A stretch of 64,000 bases of DNA from Raffaelea ambrosiae (GCA_002778195.1 PCDI01000004.1:2374418-2438417), one strand, 5' to 3'. Shown: positions 44,959 through 56,109, counted from the first letter of the stretch. Notes: generated by a model not told the origin, from the sequence alone. Translations and numbers: made by a program.

Positions 44959-46327
44959 GATGTTTTTCTTGTTTGAACTGTTTGATGTTAAGACTTTGCT
45001 GGTTTCTGGATGCCAAGAAGAAGCTAACTCACACGTGTGGCTTCCATTTCCCGGATTATTTTTCCGTCACCACAAGCCAGCTATCTGTCCAGACGGTTTG
45101 GCTTTGTCTCGCAGAATGACATGCCAGAATGGAACCTTGGAAGGGTGTCCCACGACACGAGGGACTTCAACCAGACTTCTCCAGGCTTCACAACGCATCT
45201 GAAGCGCCATCTCGTTGACCTCTCCTCTTTTTGTGTTGCGGGACGTTCCGAGATCCCAAGCCGAGATGTGGCCCCAGATGTGGGAAGCGTAGCAACCGGC
45301 CCAAGTGGCATGGCGTGTGTTGACAGCCGAAATCATTAAACAGACGTCTACACTTGTGCCCCAGCAAGCGAGAAGGACATAATACTTTTGACAATCGGCT
45401 AGTAGAATGATTCAGCGGTCTGGTTTTGGGACATGCATGAGGCTAAATTAGGAAACAAGCGGCATGCTTTACGCACCTGAGATAGAGTTATGCTCTCGAC
45501 AATCTTCGTAAGAGCAATGTTTAAGGCGTTAATAGACGCAAAAATAGCTAATGGCCGTCATGGCCAGAAATGTAGCCGGCGTCGGCTGTTTCCCGGCAAC
45601 TAAACCAAAGAGTTATGAATGACTGAAAGCGGTCTTTTGTTGTTGAGAAGACAAAATAAACAAAAGGAGAGTTGAAACGGGAAGAAGAGGAGAGAGAGAG
45701 AGGAGGGGTTTAAATACTTTGGAGAGAAGGCTAAAGAAGATGACAGAGTTCAGCCACAAAGCAGACTGAGTTGCAGACTGAGTTGTAAACTGAGTTGCCA
45801 ACGAGGCAGTGGTGACAAAAACGGAGAAAACACCAGAGTCAACAAACAACCGGGAGCAAACTGAAAAATAAGTGGACAGTAGAGCGCTGTTAATCACTGA
45901 AAGCAAACTGAACAAAGAAAGTTGGCGAAACTGAGACAAATTCCAAATGTGGCAGTAGACAACTTGTGGTTGTCTCCAGCTGAGGGAAGACCTAAGAGGA
46001 TCGCAGCCCGTTCTGATTGATACCTGATCTGTACGAGGGTCACGCAACAGTGGTGAACCAAAGGGGCCAACTTGGACCACGAATGGCCTCGGTTAGACGT
46101 TTCTTCAACAGGATGGAGTGAGTTATCACAGTTTGGCAAGTCAAAGGTACAAGTGTAGTTTTGAAATAAAAAAATCAATTTCCCCAAAATGCTTGCTTGT
46201 ATGTGTGCCCATCGTTGCCCTTTTGTAGTACATTTTGTTTGCTTGGCCGCCATTTTGCCCTCACTGTCCACCTGCCATCCTCCTCCTCGGAGCATAAGAA
46301 CTGAACCAGCAGTGCCGTTTGCCCTCC
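44959..46327. other. Intergenic, no gene seen
   Basis: No supportable gene. A triplicated element (GACTGAGTTGCA, GACTGAGTTGTA, AACTGAGTTGCC) lies at 45765-45800. Purine-rich stretch at 45,650-45,710. Confidence 0.45.
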
Positions 46328-47011
46328 TCAGATGAACCGGCCAATGTTGACAAACCCGCGTTGGTCGGTCTCACGGCGCGCACCAAACAACCCGCCACCG
46401 CCGCCAAAGAAGGGAATGTTCACAGGCAGCCCGCCAATAATGCCGTCCGGCCCGCCAACGTTGACACCCGGCGTGCCCATGTACGGTCCACCCACGTTGA
46501 TGGAGAAGTTGACGTGGTGCTGGAAGCGGCGCTGGTTGGGGTCGCCGTTGTTGTCGTCATTGTTATTGTTGTTGTTGTTGTTGTTATTGTTGGGGCCGTC
46601 GCCGGGCGAGGGCTCGGACATGTAGTCGCGGTAGTAGTCGTAGCGGTAGCTGCTGTCACCGCGGTCGTTGTTGCCGCGGCTGTCGTTGTTGCCGCGTCCG
46701 CCACGGTTGTTGTTGTTATTGTTATTGTTGTTGTTATTGTTGCCACCGCTATTGCCTCCGCGGCCGTTCCCGTTACCGCCGTTGCCACCACTGCCGCCGT
46801 CTCCGGATGATGGCAGGGTGTTGTAGCTGTAGGAGTAGGAACTGTTGTTGTTGACACCGGCCGAGCCGGTGTACTGGGTGTCGTAGGCACCTTCGATTCT
46901 GCGGGTGCCTCGGCCTGCTTGATTGTTTGACACAGACTGGTCGCGGACGGACCGTAGACGGTTGGTGCCGAAGCTACCGTTGCCCGGTCGGGGGTTCGTA
47001 GAATTGCTCAT
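46328..47011 (-). CDS. Small Asn/Gly-rich protein, unknown function
   Basis: A single exon of 227 residues, MSNSTNPRPGNGSFGTNRLR to VNIGRFI. Two poly-Asn runs (residues 91-102 and 141-151) are separated by an Arg/Asp/Tyr-rich segment (SYRYDYYRDYMSE). The last 65 residues are different: a beta-like, Gly-rich sequence with VNFSINVGGPYMG, GVNVGGPDGIIGG, LPVNIPFFGGGGG and LFGARRETD. There is no signal peptide or membrane span. The Asn runs give it prion-like composition. The distinct, non-repetitive C-terminus and sensible codon use favour a real gene, but I do not recognise a family, and orphan status is likely. The plus-strand frames opposite are Val/Ala-rich shadows. Confidence 0.55.
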   Translation of the reverse strand: MSNSTNPRPGNGSFGTNRLRSVRDQSVSNNQAGRGTRRIEGAYDTQYTGSAGVNNNSSYSYSYNTLPSSGDGGSGGNGGNGNGRGGNSGGNNNNNNNNNNNNRGGRGNNDSRGNNDRGDSSYRYDYYRDYMSEPSPGDGPNNNNNNNNNNNDDNNGDPNQRRFQHHVNFSINVGGPYMGTPGVNVGGPDGIIGGLPVNIPFFGGGGGLFGARRETDQRGFVNIGRFI

Positions 47012-50000
47012 GATTGTTGCGGATTTGATGGTGTCGCCACTTGGAACAATGTTGTTCGAACTTGCAAGGAGAAAAGTTCACGGAAAAAGATCAATACAAA
47101 AGGACAGCCGAAGAGTTTAAGAAAACGGCTCAATAGGAATTCTCCAAAACAAGGAAAAAGCAATCAAATCCAACTAAGCATCCCCAGCAACTTGCTGCTA
47201 TATAAAGATCGGGCGGATCAACCTGCCTAGCAGCTTCGTCGCCAAAAGTCGGGACACCCCCTCGGGGGTGTTGTGCAGATTCACATCTGTTTCAGCCGCG
47301 AGAATCGTCTGGACCGCAACATACGATGTCATCCCATTTTCCAAACACAAATGGCAGGTTCTGCCTGTGGCACAGAAGATTGCCAAAGCAGAATAGATGG
47401 CAAGAGGAATGGGTAGGAACCTAGGGAGAGGAGGCCAAGGCAAGGGACCAAACGAAGCAGGGCAGGAGGGCTGGCTGAAGGAGCCAATCCAGTACAGCAA
47501 TTTGGATCTGGTGAGGAGCCATCTCGGAAAGATTGGCTGCAGGCAATAAGGAAGCAGCAGCGTGATTGGCTGGCCGGCCAAGCAAAACGACCCATCTGTG
47601 CATCAAACAGAGAGAAGGGGCCGGCCGTTCCCCGCAAAAAAAAAAAAGGCAGCCGGCTGCAATTCGTAGTAGCATGTTACTCTTGTGCTCCGTGATGCGA
47701 AAACGAGTAACAATGAGTAAGAATGAGTGTATTTTTGGCCATTCCCCATCGGGTTTGTCGGATGGCAATCGATGCAAGTGCGTCTCGCTGCCGTGTCCCG
47801 AAATACTCGCACTGATATGGTCGGACGACAAAGAAGAGGGCTTTTGAAAGCCAGAGAATAATACCCCGAAAGCTAAAGGGCGACAGAAAAAGGAGAGCGG
47901 AGCAGACAGCCATCCGGTCAAATCACGAGTATTTCACCCTTTCGAACCACCATCTTTTTGGAACCGCAAATCGGCGGCCATCGTGGGTAAAGGTTCGCGT
48001 GCAGCAGGATGTGTTGTCACCCCCCCCCTTCGAGCCTCCATGAGCACATTTGCGGCCGTTCATGTGGTAGCTTACGGCGTATTTGCCCAAGATCCCCTCT
48101 GTTGCATGCTGCATAACCCTCTGGCAGACGGCAGCCACTTGGCAAGCCTCCACCCACAGAACACGAGCATCACAAGATGCAGAGTGTGGCCGCACCAACT
48201 TGTGATTCGTAACTAGTCTGATGAGGAGACCGCGCAACGGCAAGCAAGGCCGCGAGCAATAAAGAGACGACTTCAAAGAAAGGCAAAAAACAGGTATGAT
48301 TGGAAAAAGAAAACAATCGGTTCCCGGTAGGTGTGGGTTGCATGCAGCTGGGCAAAAGACTTGGCAGGAGAACAGACGGAGTCTCGTCGGCTGCAGTTGA
48401 GAAGCAAACCTCTGCACACTCTAAAGAAAAACATGGTATTTTTTTCGCTGTATGTTGAGCAAGAGCCTGCAAACGCGAGAGCTTCTTTCTGTGCCTGATT
48501 TCCCAGTCGGCACCCGCGGCTATGGGTTCTTTGCACTTTGCAGTCTCATTCTCGAAAGCCGACGAGAAAGAAGTCTTCAAAAATTTTGGAAAATTGCTAC
48601 GCGTCATCAGACGCAGACGGCACCGACATCGAGATAGCCGATGCGCTCCCGGTGCCTCCCACTTAGACACCTAGTGCAAGCCCTTTTCTGGCGTCCACAG
48701 ATGCTAGGCTTGCTAGGCTGTATGTACGTAAAAGCACACTGCATAAGTGTGCCGAGACAAGAACCCCCACTGGCCTGGAAGGCGTGGGAACAGGGAACCC
48801 GGCCAAACCAGGCAGACAGACGGCGGTGCTTTCCAGAACATAGACCAATCTGCACGATCTGTGCAAGCGTGCCGATCAAAGAGGAGAACGTCGTTGGGCA
48901 TGTTTCCTCCACGTCGATGCTCCCGTATCGTCTGCGTATCCCGCGTCTGCCGATATCTGTTACGTCGAGTTATGTCTCTTCTTTTGGTCACCCGCGAGGG
49001 GCGATCTGCGGGAAGGGATGCGTTAGTTGTTCTACTCGTATTAGACCGTATCTTTTCATGGTACACTCTGCCATATCTTCATCGCTTTGTGTTTCTCAAC
49101 AAGCCTCGGTGGTTTTTCGACTTTTGGGGTGGGCTAACTCCCGAAATGAAACAAGATGGGTGGGCGCCCCGAGCGCAAGACATCAAGAATCGGGAGACGG
49201 TGAAGCCAGGAAAATTCTGCGAGGTCTTGGGTGCGTGAAGGATTATTCTGCACCTATCTTGTCTCGTTCATGAAAGAGTTCTCGCTTGTGCTGTCAAGCC
49301 TCTGGCGTGACCTCTTTCAGGTGTCCCGTCTAGGAAGGAACGACTCAAGGGAAGCCTATCGCAAGACCACTAATAACAGGGCCTGGCAAGTGCGCGACAC
49401 TGGGAATGCACACAGTCTAGTGGGGCAAAGCGCAGGCCTTCAGGTTACCCCGCGGATGATCAACGACGGCCCTGTGCAGAAAGCAGACGCAGAAAGAAAC
49501 TACCTGAAGAGAAAGAGCGACCCCTGCTGACTGACTGCCTTGGTGTTGGGGCCAGATAAAGGGACCAGCCAAAGACTTGGTGGCCAAGGGTTCGACCGAG
49601 ATGCTGTTTGCGGTCTCTGACTGGCTGTACGCGCGGTAGTGTTCCTTGGGTCCGACGTCCCACGTCATGCTCTCTTTGATCACACTGATGCCGCAGGAAA
49701 CTTCCGGCTGGCTCTAACGATCTTTCACGCTTCGTAGACTGGATCCGCATGCGATGTTTGTGCGGTGGCGAACGCCAATAGGGAAGGCCCGTGAGACCGA
49801 GAGCCCGAATCGATTATCATTACGAAGTAGAGCCACAGACGAGGTGCCAAAAAGCAAACGGCAAAAAAAATCCATCTCAATAGCGTAAACGGCACAAACT
49901 ACGCAGGCGGGGCGTCCGCCGAGAGCGGGGCTTTCGCCTGTAAGGCAGCCTGTGCTTACAGAGATCCGGCTGCTGGAGACAAGGACCTGGGGGTTTGGGG

Positions 50001-50441
50001 GGTTTTACGGCGGTTAACAAGTCCTGTGACTCGCATTCCCGCTTTCGGAAGGCGCGCCACGGCGAAAACTACGCGCAATTGCCACCTGTGCCTTCTCGTC
50101 CCTTCCCTCTAGGTCTTGTCACTAACTAGCGCCCCCCCTCCTCCCTCTGAAGTCTCCTCGAGTGGGAAAGTGAGAAAGAGGGTCCCCTCCTTCCCAGATA
50201 ATCTTGTGACAAGACAAAGATACCCGTTTGCGGATATATAAGTGTGGTCTTCCCATCTCCTGTTGTCCTTCTCCTCCTTCTTCCTCTCTCTACAAGCTTC
50301 AACCCCAAAGTCCAAAGCAATCACTTTCTCACACAGCTTTCCAACTACCACCACACACTTCCAACCATCCACCAACGTTTACCGTTGCCCACCATTCCCG
50401 CTTACGCGAGTTAAACTTTTCCAACCCAATCAACAATCAAA
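47012..50441. other. Intergenic, no gene seen; metallothionein promoter at right end
   Basis: About 3.4 kb without a supportable gene. Frames on both strands (for example 47421-47921 and 48641-49273 and its antisense) overlap and lack known motifs. The right end contains the TATA element and C/T-rich start region of the metallothionein gene. Confidence 0.45.
50235..50241 (+). promoter_or_regulatory. TATA box of the metallothionein gene
   Basis: TATATAA followed by AGTG, about 200 bases before the ATG. It is followed at 50245-50300 by a C/T-rich stretch typical of fungal transcription start regions. Strongly inducible fungal genes often have such a TATA element. Confidence 0.6.
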
Positions 50442-50586
50442 ATGAAGGGCGAGTGCGGCTGCTCCTCCACCTCCACCTGCAACTGCGGTTCTGACTGTAC
50501 GTGTTCCCCTGCATGCCGTTCCTGAACGTGTTCCTGGACATGACTAACTTCTCTCACCAGGCTCTTGCGCCAGCTGCGGCAAATAA
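50442..50586 (+). CDS. Copper metallothionein, Neurospora type, 26 residues
   Basis: Exons 50442-50496 and 50561-50586 join in phase 1 across a 64-base intron (GTACGT donor, GACTAAC branch site, CACCAG acceptor) to give 26 residues. The protein reads MKGECGCSSTSTCNCGSD followed by CSCASCGK. Its seven cysteines have the spacing C-x-C-x5-C-x-C-x3-C-x-C-x2-C, identical to the Neurospora crassa copper metallothionein, which is also about 26 residues and has one intron. It is expected to bind copper(I) in a Cys-thiolate cluster in the cytosol and to be induced by copper. No aromatic residues. A TATA box and a CT-rich leader ending in AACAATCAAA precede the ATG. The gene is easy to miss because of its size and its intron. 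Confidence 0.95.
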
Positions 50587-51184
50587 ATTGCTTCATTGCA
50601 CACTTCTGCAATCAAACGGCAACATGCTCTTCTCTAGCTGTTGTCGCGCGGCTCACCCCCGGCTCTGTGAAGCACACCCAGTCCTTTACGCCTGCCTCTT
50701 CGATTCCTCGGCCCCTACTTGTTTCGTCTGAATGATTTCCGTTATTTCTATCGTCTGTTACGGAGAGGAAGAGACTTATGAGAGTTTGGAACAATGGGAA
50801 ACAAATTCTGTCTCTACCGGCAAACTTGTTGATTTCACCAACGACAATGTTTGATTTTTTTTTTTTTTTTGAATTGTTGATTACAAGGAAACGGGGCGCC
50901 AACCACGGATACTGTCAAGTCAGTTTCTTTGAGAGGAAGGGGGCAAGGCAAGGACGACAAGTTCTAGTGTGTTTCCAGGCCGGACAACCGGTTCTTTTGT
51001 CCATTTTTATGGAGGGAAATGCAAAATATACCAAAAATGCAAACACGTTTTGTGCCATCTGAACTGAACTGGATCTGTGAACCGTTATGTTGAATCCTGA
51101 CCTCCAATGACCCCTCCATAAACTATGCCCATCCTATGCTCCTATCACTGTTCTATCCTCACCCGTCTTACTTACCTCTCCCTC
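50587..51184. other. 3' flank of the metallothionein gene
   Basis: About 600 bases without a gene. T run at 50856-50870. Probably the 3' untranslated region and terminators of the metallothionein gene and of the converging gene at 51185. Confidence 0.5.
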
Positions 51185-51923
51185 CTAGAGCATCAACACC
51201 CGTGGTGACCCGTTGCAAACGTCGACAGCAAAGCGCAGTCCAAACATTTCCATCCTCCGCTCGCCAATGTGGCGCCGAAATGCAGCCTTCTTTCGCAGAT
51301 CCCGCGTCCTCTTCCGCTTCTGCGAGCCCGTCGAGTGGTACTCCTCTGTGACCATGTAGGCTTCCGGGGCTGCCTGTCGAGATCCAGATCCAGACCGTGC
51401 TCCGTGGCAGCATGGACCCGTTTCGGCCTCGTCTTCCTCCCGTCCCAGCCCATGCAGGCAGTAGGCAAAGTCTGTGCACGCCCACGGCTGGGCCACGATC
51501 GGGCACCAGTCATACGAGGGCGGGTCTTGTTCTGATGAGTGGGAAGCGTCAGCAGTACTAGTATGGCGGGGGGTACGGGTGATACCTGATGGCGCCGCCG
51601 CTGCTGCCCCCCATGCACGCGGCGGCGGCCGCAGGTCGTCGGCTTTGGCCTCCAGGACCGACGCCATGCCCTGCCACAGCGTGTCCACGCGCTCGGTGTC
51701 CATGATGCTGGCGAGCTGCTGGGTGTCTTCCAAAAGGTAGTCGCTGGTTCCGTAGCTGCTGTAGTAGCTGCTGCGTCTCCGTCGGTGTGTGGGTTTGCGT
51801 CGTTTGGCGGCCCGTTGTCGGTGCAGGAGCGAGTGCTCGGATTCTTCGAGCCGCCGCCGCTTGGCCTCGCGTGGAGGCTGGATCCGTGTGGCCACTGCGT
51901 GGGGTCTTGGAGCGCTGCTCTTT

Positions 51924-51955
<32 letters not shown>

Positions 51956-52234
51956 TGCCTCGGCTGCCGCGTCTTCCTCTTCGGCCTTGCGCTGGCGGGC
52001 CCATTCGTCGGTGAACCAGTCGACGACGCGTCTCTGAAAATCGAGGGCACAGTAGGTCTTCCCGCGCTCGAGGATGGGCTTGTCGGGCGGCAGGCAGCCG
52101 GTCGTCAGGCCCGGGACCTGCATCTGCATGGCTGCCTCGACGAGCAGGTCCAGGCCGCCCATCTCGTCCTCTTCGGCTTGTCTCCTCGGCGTAGGAGGAT
52201 CCGTGTTGTCTATTGTCATCATCATGTTCCCCAT
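51185..52234 (-). CDS. Fungal protein of unknown function, Ala tract and basic region
   Basis: 349 residues in one open frame. Residues 22-85 look folded or helical (EMGGLDLLVEAAMQMQVPG, then TYCALDFQRRVVDWFTDEWA). They are followed by a 16-residue Ala-rich run (89-104), then a highly basic segment (EAKRRRLEE, AAKRRKPTHRRRR, residues 123-154) that looks like a nuclear localisation signal. A second possibly folded part contains LLEDTQQLASIMDTERVDTL, and a third contains YDWCPIVAQPWACTDFAYC. The composition suggests a nuclear protein, perhaps regulatory, but no DNA-binding domain is recognised. The ORF could be split differently by introns near its 3' end. Two overlapping minus frames are shadows. 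Confidence 0.5.
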
Positions 52235-52698
52235 TTTTGCAGAGAAAGATCGATGCTCTTCTCGGGGGAGGCGGTCTGACCTTGCATCACCGGAGAGTGG
52301 TCGTCACTATCTCGATCTAATATATCCTTTGCAGATAGACAGACAGCTCTAGACAGCAGCACATGGGGCAGTACGATGAATGACAAGCTTAAAAATAACT
52401 CAAGTGCTTTATGCAGACAATAAACTTGTTTGTTTTTTTCGCCATTTTCTTTGATTTGGATTCACAAATAATAGTTGCCCGTTTTCTCTCCTTGTGGTCA
52501 CAGCCTCTTCGCGACTCAGCCACCATTGATCAAGACTGCAGCACAATGAACGACAACAAAGGACTCAGTATTCTTTTCTTGGGTCTCGATTAGATGCTAT
52601 TCTCATTGTATTCTAAATTGTCAAAAAATAATAGGTGAAACGTGAAACGTAAGGCTTAGGACTATGGCGCAAAGGCAAGAAAACACAAACACGCACTG
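52235..52698. other. Intergenic, no gene seen
   Basis: About 460 bases between two minus-strand genes, holding the promoter of the gene at 51185-52234 and the 3' end of the next one. AT-rich around 52,600-52,640. Confidence 0.5.
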
Positions 52699-55002
52699 CT
52701 ACTCTTTGGACTCTGTCCAGTACACAGGCATCGTCACCCAGTCGCCCCGTCCTGGATGCAGCACCACAATACACGGGTCCCGGCCCTCGTGGTCAATCGG
52801 CGCAGGGCCTTGCTTCCATCGAACAATGCGCCGGATCCAGGACTTGAGCGTCACCAGCGACTTGGACTCGTCCCGCAGCTCATCTGACGCACTGCCATTG
52901 CCATTGCCGTTGCCACTGCCACTGCCTCTGTTGTACTGTAGCTCAATGCCTTCCAGCTCTAGGCCGGTCAGGTACGCAGCCTTGACGTGCAGCCACGCCA
53001 TCATAGCAGGTATGGGCGCCGTCACGGCATTGGCAATCGTCTTGGGTGCAATCCGAAGCGAGTCCTCGTCAATGCCGAGTGCCCCACGGAGACCCGCAGC
53101 AGTGAGCGTAGAGTCGCCGACATTGGGACTGTAAGCCAGTCCTGGGATCACGTTTGTGTCGGCCGGCAGGGAGATCCAGCGAGGCACGTAGCCAATGCTG
53201 CCGTTGCCGTTGCCGTTGCCACTGCCACTGCCATTGCCACTGCCGCTTCCACTGCGGCTCCGGCGATTGTCTTTGCCCTTGCTGTCATTACCTTTCTTGT
53301 TCTTATCATTGTCATCATGTTTGCTCTTATCATCATCGTTATCATTATCATTGTTGCTCATCATGAGCACCGTTCGATGCGATGGTGCCACCGCTCGCGC
53401 TGTTTGCCGCAGAAGCTCCTTGGGAACGCCCGTCATGGCGGACACTGGGATGATGCGCTGCGGCCAACCATTGCCTTCTCGGGACGAAGACAGCTCCACT
53501 TTGTAGAGCGAGATCGACCCGTATTTACTGGAGTCGTACGTGAGGCAAGCCATCATGGGGCTCGTGGCAGACGACAGAGCTGCACCGCCGGGTCCGAACT
53601 TAAAGGTGCCCAGAAGCTGCTTCTCCAGCGACTCCAGAGCCGACTCTTCCAGATGCCGTGTCACACCCGTGTCGGGCAGTAGAATCACGCGCGCCGCTGT
53701 GCGGAAATAGGCCCGGTAGTCGCGAGGCTTCAGGATGCGCAGAAGCTCAGACAGAAGACCCTTGGTCGACAGCTCCTTCTTGCCCTGTGCGGTCGAGCCC
53801 TTTCTGCCCATGGAGATCAAGCTGGTGCCGACGGTTTGCGTGAGCGCGAGGAACGACAAGAGCCGGTCATTCACGCCTTTCGAAGACTTGCTGATGGCAT
53901 AGGCGCGGAATCCTTGACAGCTCAGGAACGGGTTGCCTGTGCTGCTGCCGTTGGCTTGGCTTGAGCCGCTGTTTCTCTTCGAAGAGCTCCCGTATGCGCC
54001 ACTGCTCCGTCGCCGCCCCGAGCCCACCATGCTGGACAATATATGGTCGCCGCCCGAGTCGTCCGAGTCGTCCGACTCGGCTGCCGTCTCCAGGTCGTCG
54101 TCGAGGTCACTCTCTTCGGGGTCTTCCGAGTCAGACGAGGCGTCCTCCTCAAAACCGGTGCTGTTCTTGCCATTGGCGTTGTTTGCCGCAGCCAGGCTGT
54201 CCAGCATGGCGAACGCGCTGTGGGAAAGATAGTGCGGGTCGTCGTCGAGCTTCACAAAGACCTCGACGGCCCGCTCCATGGCCTGTTTGCTTTGTAAGAT
54301 GGGCATGAGGTACTCTTTCAGCCGTCGCGGGTAGTAGTGTGTTTCGGACCCCATGCGCTGGCGCGCCTGGTCGAGCTGCACGCCGCGCTGGTGGTAAAAC
54401 TCGAGGTCTTCATGAAGCTCCCGATTTCGTTCTCGATCCGCTTCCCGGTCGCGCTGGCTTCTTCGATCTCGCTGTTTCGGACTGCCGCTCATCATGTATT
54501 CGGGTGACGAGCCCGAGCCGTACCTGTCGTGGCGTCCCGACGACCCGCCGCTGCGACTGCCGCTGCCGGCACTGCCGAGGCCACTCCGTCGAGATTCATG
54601 CGTAGGCGTCCTCGGCACGGACGAATTGGCATGGTGGGAGCTGGCGTGGGACGACTCACGCTCGTACTGCCGAGGATGTATGGGGTAGCTCCGTTCCTGC
54701 TGCGGTTGCTGCGGCGGCGGCGGCGGCGGCGGCTGATGCTGGTGCTGCTGTTGATGTTGGTGCTGGTGCTCGTCGTAGCTGCTTCTGTTGTAATCTGAGC
54801 CCCCCCCTCGCCAGCCAGGCTGTTGAGGAGGATATGCCTGCATGGGGGGAGGAGCTTGAGGTGAGTAGGGGGGGCCGGGCCGCGGAGCCCACTGGCCGCT
54901 TCCTCTGTGAGTCTGATACGCGTCGCCGACATAGTCGCCAGGTATTCCGTTGCTGTAGTTCCAATTCCACTGCTGACTTGGCGAGTAATACTGGCTCGAC
55001 AT
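52699..55002 (-). CDS. Large low-complexity fungal protein of unknown function
   Basis: 767 residues from the ATG at 55002 (MSSQYYSPSQQWNWNYSNG). The in-frame ATG at 55104 would add 34 residues. The first 210 or so residues are disordered (Gln/His/Pro runs, Ser/Gly/Arg-rich). A helical segment with charged repeats (RDREADRERNRELHEDLEFY) leads to a conserved-looking core: RRLKEYLMPILQSKQAMERA, VEVFVKLDDDPHYLSHSAFA, FLSCQGFRAYAISKSSKGVN and LLSELLRILKPRDYRAYFRT. Between them lies an acidic Asp/Glu/Ser tract. Near the C-terminus are an Asn/Asp/Lys run and two Gly-Asn/Ser repeats (53,190-53,250 and 52,888-52,930). The non-repetitive parts suggest a true gene conserved among relatives. I do not recognise the family. 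No signal peptide or membrane span. Confidence 0.65.
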   Translation of the reverse strand: MSSQYYSPSQQWNWNYSNGIPGDYVGDAYQTHRGSGQWAPRPGPPYSPQAPPPMQAYPPQQPGWRGGGSDYNRSSYDEHQHQHQQQHQHQPPPPPPPQQPQQERSYPIHPRQYERESSHASSHHANSSVPRTPTHESRRSGLGSAGSGSRSGGSSGRHDRYGSGSSPEYMMSGSPKQRDRRSQRDREADRERNRELHEDLEFYHQRGVQLDQARQRMGSETHYYPRRLKEYLMPILQSKQAMERAVEVFVKLDDDPHYLSHSAFAMLDSLAAANNANGKNSTGFEEDASSDSEDPEESDLDDDLETAAESDDSDDSGGDHILSSMVGSGRRRSSGAYGSSSKRNSGSSQANGSSTGNPFLSCQGFRAYAISKSSKGVNDRLLSFLALTQTVGTSLISMGRKGSTAQGKKELSTKGLLSELLRILKPRDYRAYFRTAARVILLPDTGVTRHLEESALESLEKQLLGTFKFGPGGAALSSATSPMMACLTYDSSKYGSISLYKVELSSSREGNGWPQRIIPVSAMTGVPKELLRQTARAVAPSHRTVLMMSNNDNDNDDDKSKHDDNDKNKKGNDSKGKDNRRSRSGSGSGNGSGSGNGNGNGSIGYVPRWISLPADTNVIPGLAYSPNVGDSTLTAAGLRGALGIDEDSLRIAPKTIANAVTAPIPAMMAWLHVKAAYLTGLELEGIELQYNRGSGSGNGNGNGSASDELRDESKSLVTLKSWIRRIVRWKQGPAPIDHEGRDPCIVVLHPGRGDWVTMPVYWTESKE

Positions 55003-56109
55003 GGCTAGGTTAGAAGTAGTTTGCTGTTTTGGTGAATTCTCGTAGGAATACGTCGTTCTGTTCCCTGATTGCTGTTCAACACGGAACGAAAGTGTGGAAA
55101 ACAAGAAGAAGAGCAGTGCTCGCTCTATCTATGGCTGGCCACGGGAATCGCCTTTGGGGGACGGCGCCCAACTCCACACCCCTCTTTCACCCCTTTGAGG
55201 TAAGATACAAACTAATGTGTATCACCTGCGCCAGCACAGCGCTGCAGGCGAGCAAAGAGAGGTGGGAATCATACCACAGCTTTTCCCTCTGCGAAAAGAA
55301 GAAGCGTACCCACTGCGGTCAGCCAGCTAACCAGTTACAGCTCGTCTGTCCCGCACTCTTGAGGACATTCTGATTCGATGGTCTGGCCGTGGAGACTGCA
55401 TGGTGGGCTGGTCCGTCGACCACTGAAATCCGCCAATTCTGCCGCGATGTCATGCAGGCCGCCGCTGAGCTACGGCCCCTTGCGAGTCGTGCCACGTCAC
55501 GAGGGGCACAAGAGCAGTCTTCCGCAGCTGGCGAAACTGGCGAAACTGGCGAAAGAGGCGAGACGCACCTGTGGAGCAATCGTAAAAGGTGACATTACAT
55601 CATGGGCCATCTGTTTGAGGATGGTCCGCTATTATCTCGCAAGCTACCCGGTGGGGTCGTACGTGTTAGCAAGTCACCAGGCAATGGTTAGGGGAAGCGC
55701 AGAAGCTGTCGAACCGAGGTGGGTTGCCGGAACAACGGCTGTTCAATCGGGCTGCAGAGTCGTGGACTGCGAAGTGCAGAGGAGGAAATCTTGAGGCAAA
55801 CTTTCACAAGCTTGACAGAGCTTTTCCCGTGTGGCGCAAAATCGGGCTTGGCTAGCAGAGGGGGAAAGAGCAACCAAGACAGCAGGCCGCCCAGGCCCAG
55901 CGTAGAGACCAGCAAAATGACTGCCCCCTTTGCTCCTTCCCCGTTTGCCATGAGCACAGGGTGAATCATACTGCATCATTGCTGACATGTCTGCACTGTA
56001 CTGTAAAACATGGAAACAATTAAACATGTTGCAATCGTTCATGAAACGACGACAATGTTTCTTATTTCGCGACACTTTACTTTCTTGAGTACTTGTCCAA
56101 GTCGCATCC
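55003..56109. other. Intergenic region with one weak small ORF
   Basis: Divergent spacer between the low-complexity gene and the phosphotransferase gene. A minus frame (55969-55688) would encode a 93-residue peptide with one hydrophobic span (KGAVILLVSTLGLGGLLSWL) from an internal MANGEG start at 55951. It might be a small membrane protein, but evidence is too weak to call it. A CTGGCGAAA triplication lies at about 55,531-55,555. Confidence 0.4.

Noticed and set aside
55688..55969. 93-residue minus frame with one hydrophobic span
   Set aside because: Only one weak feature, no family match, unclear start and no splice support.
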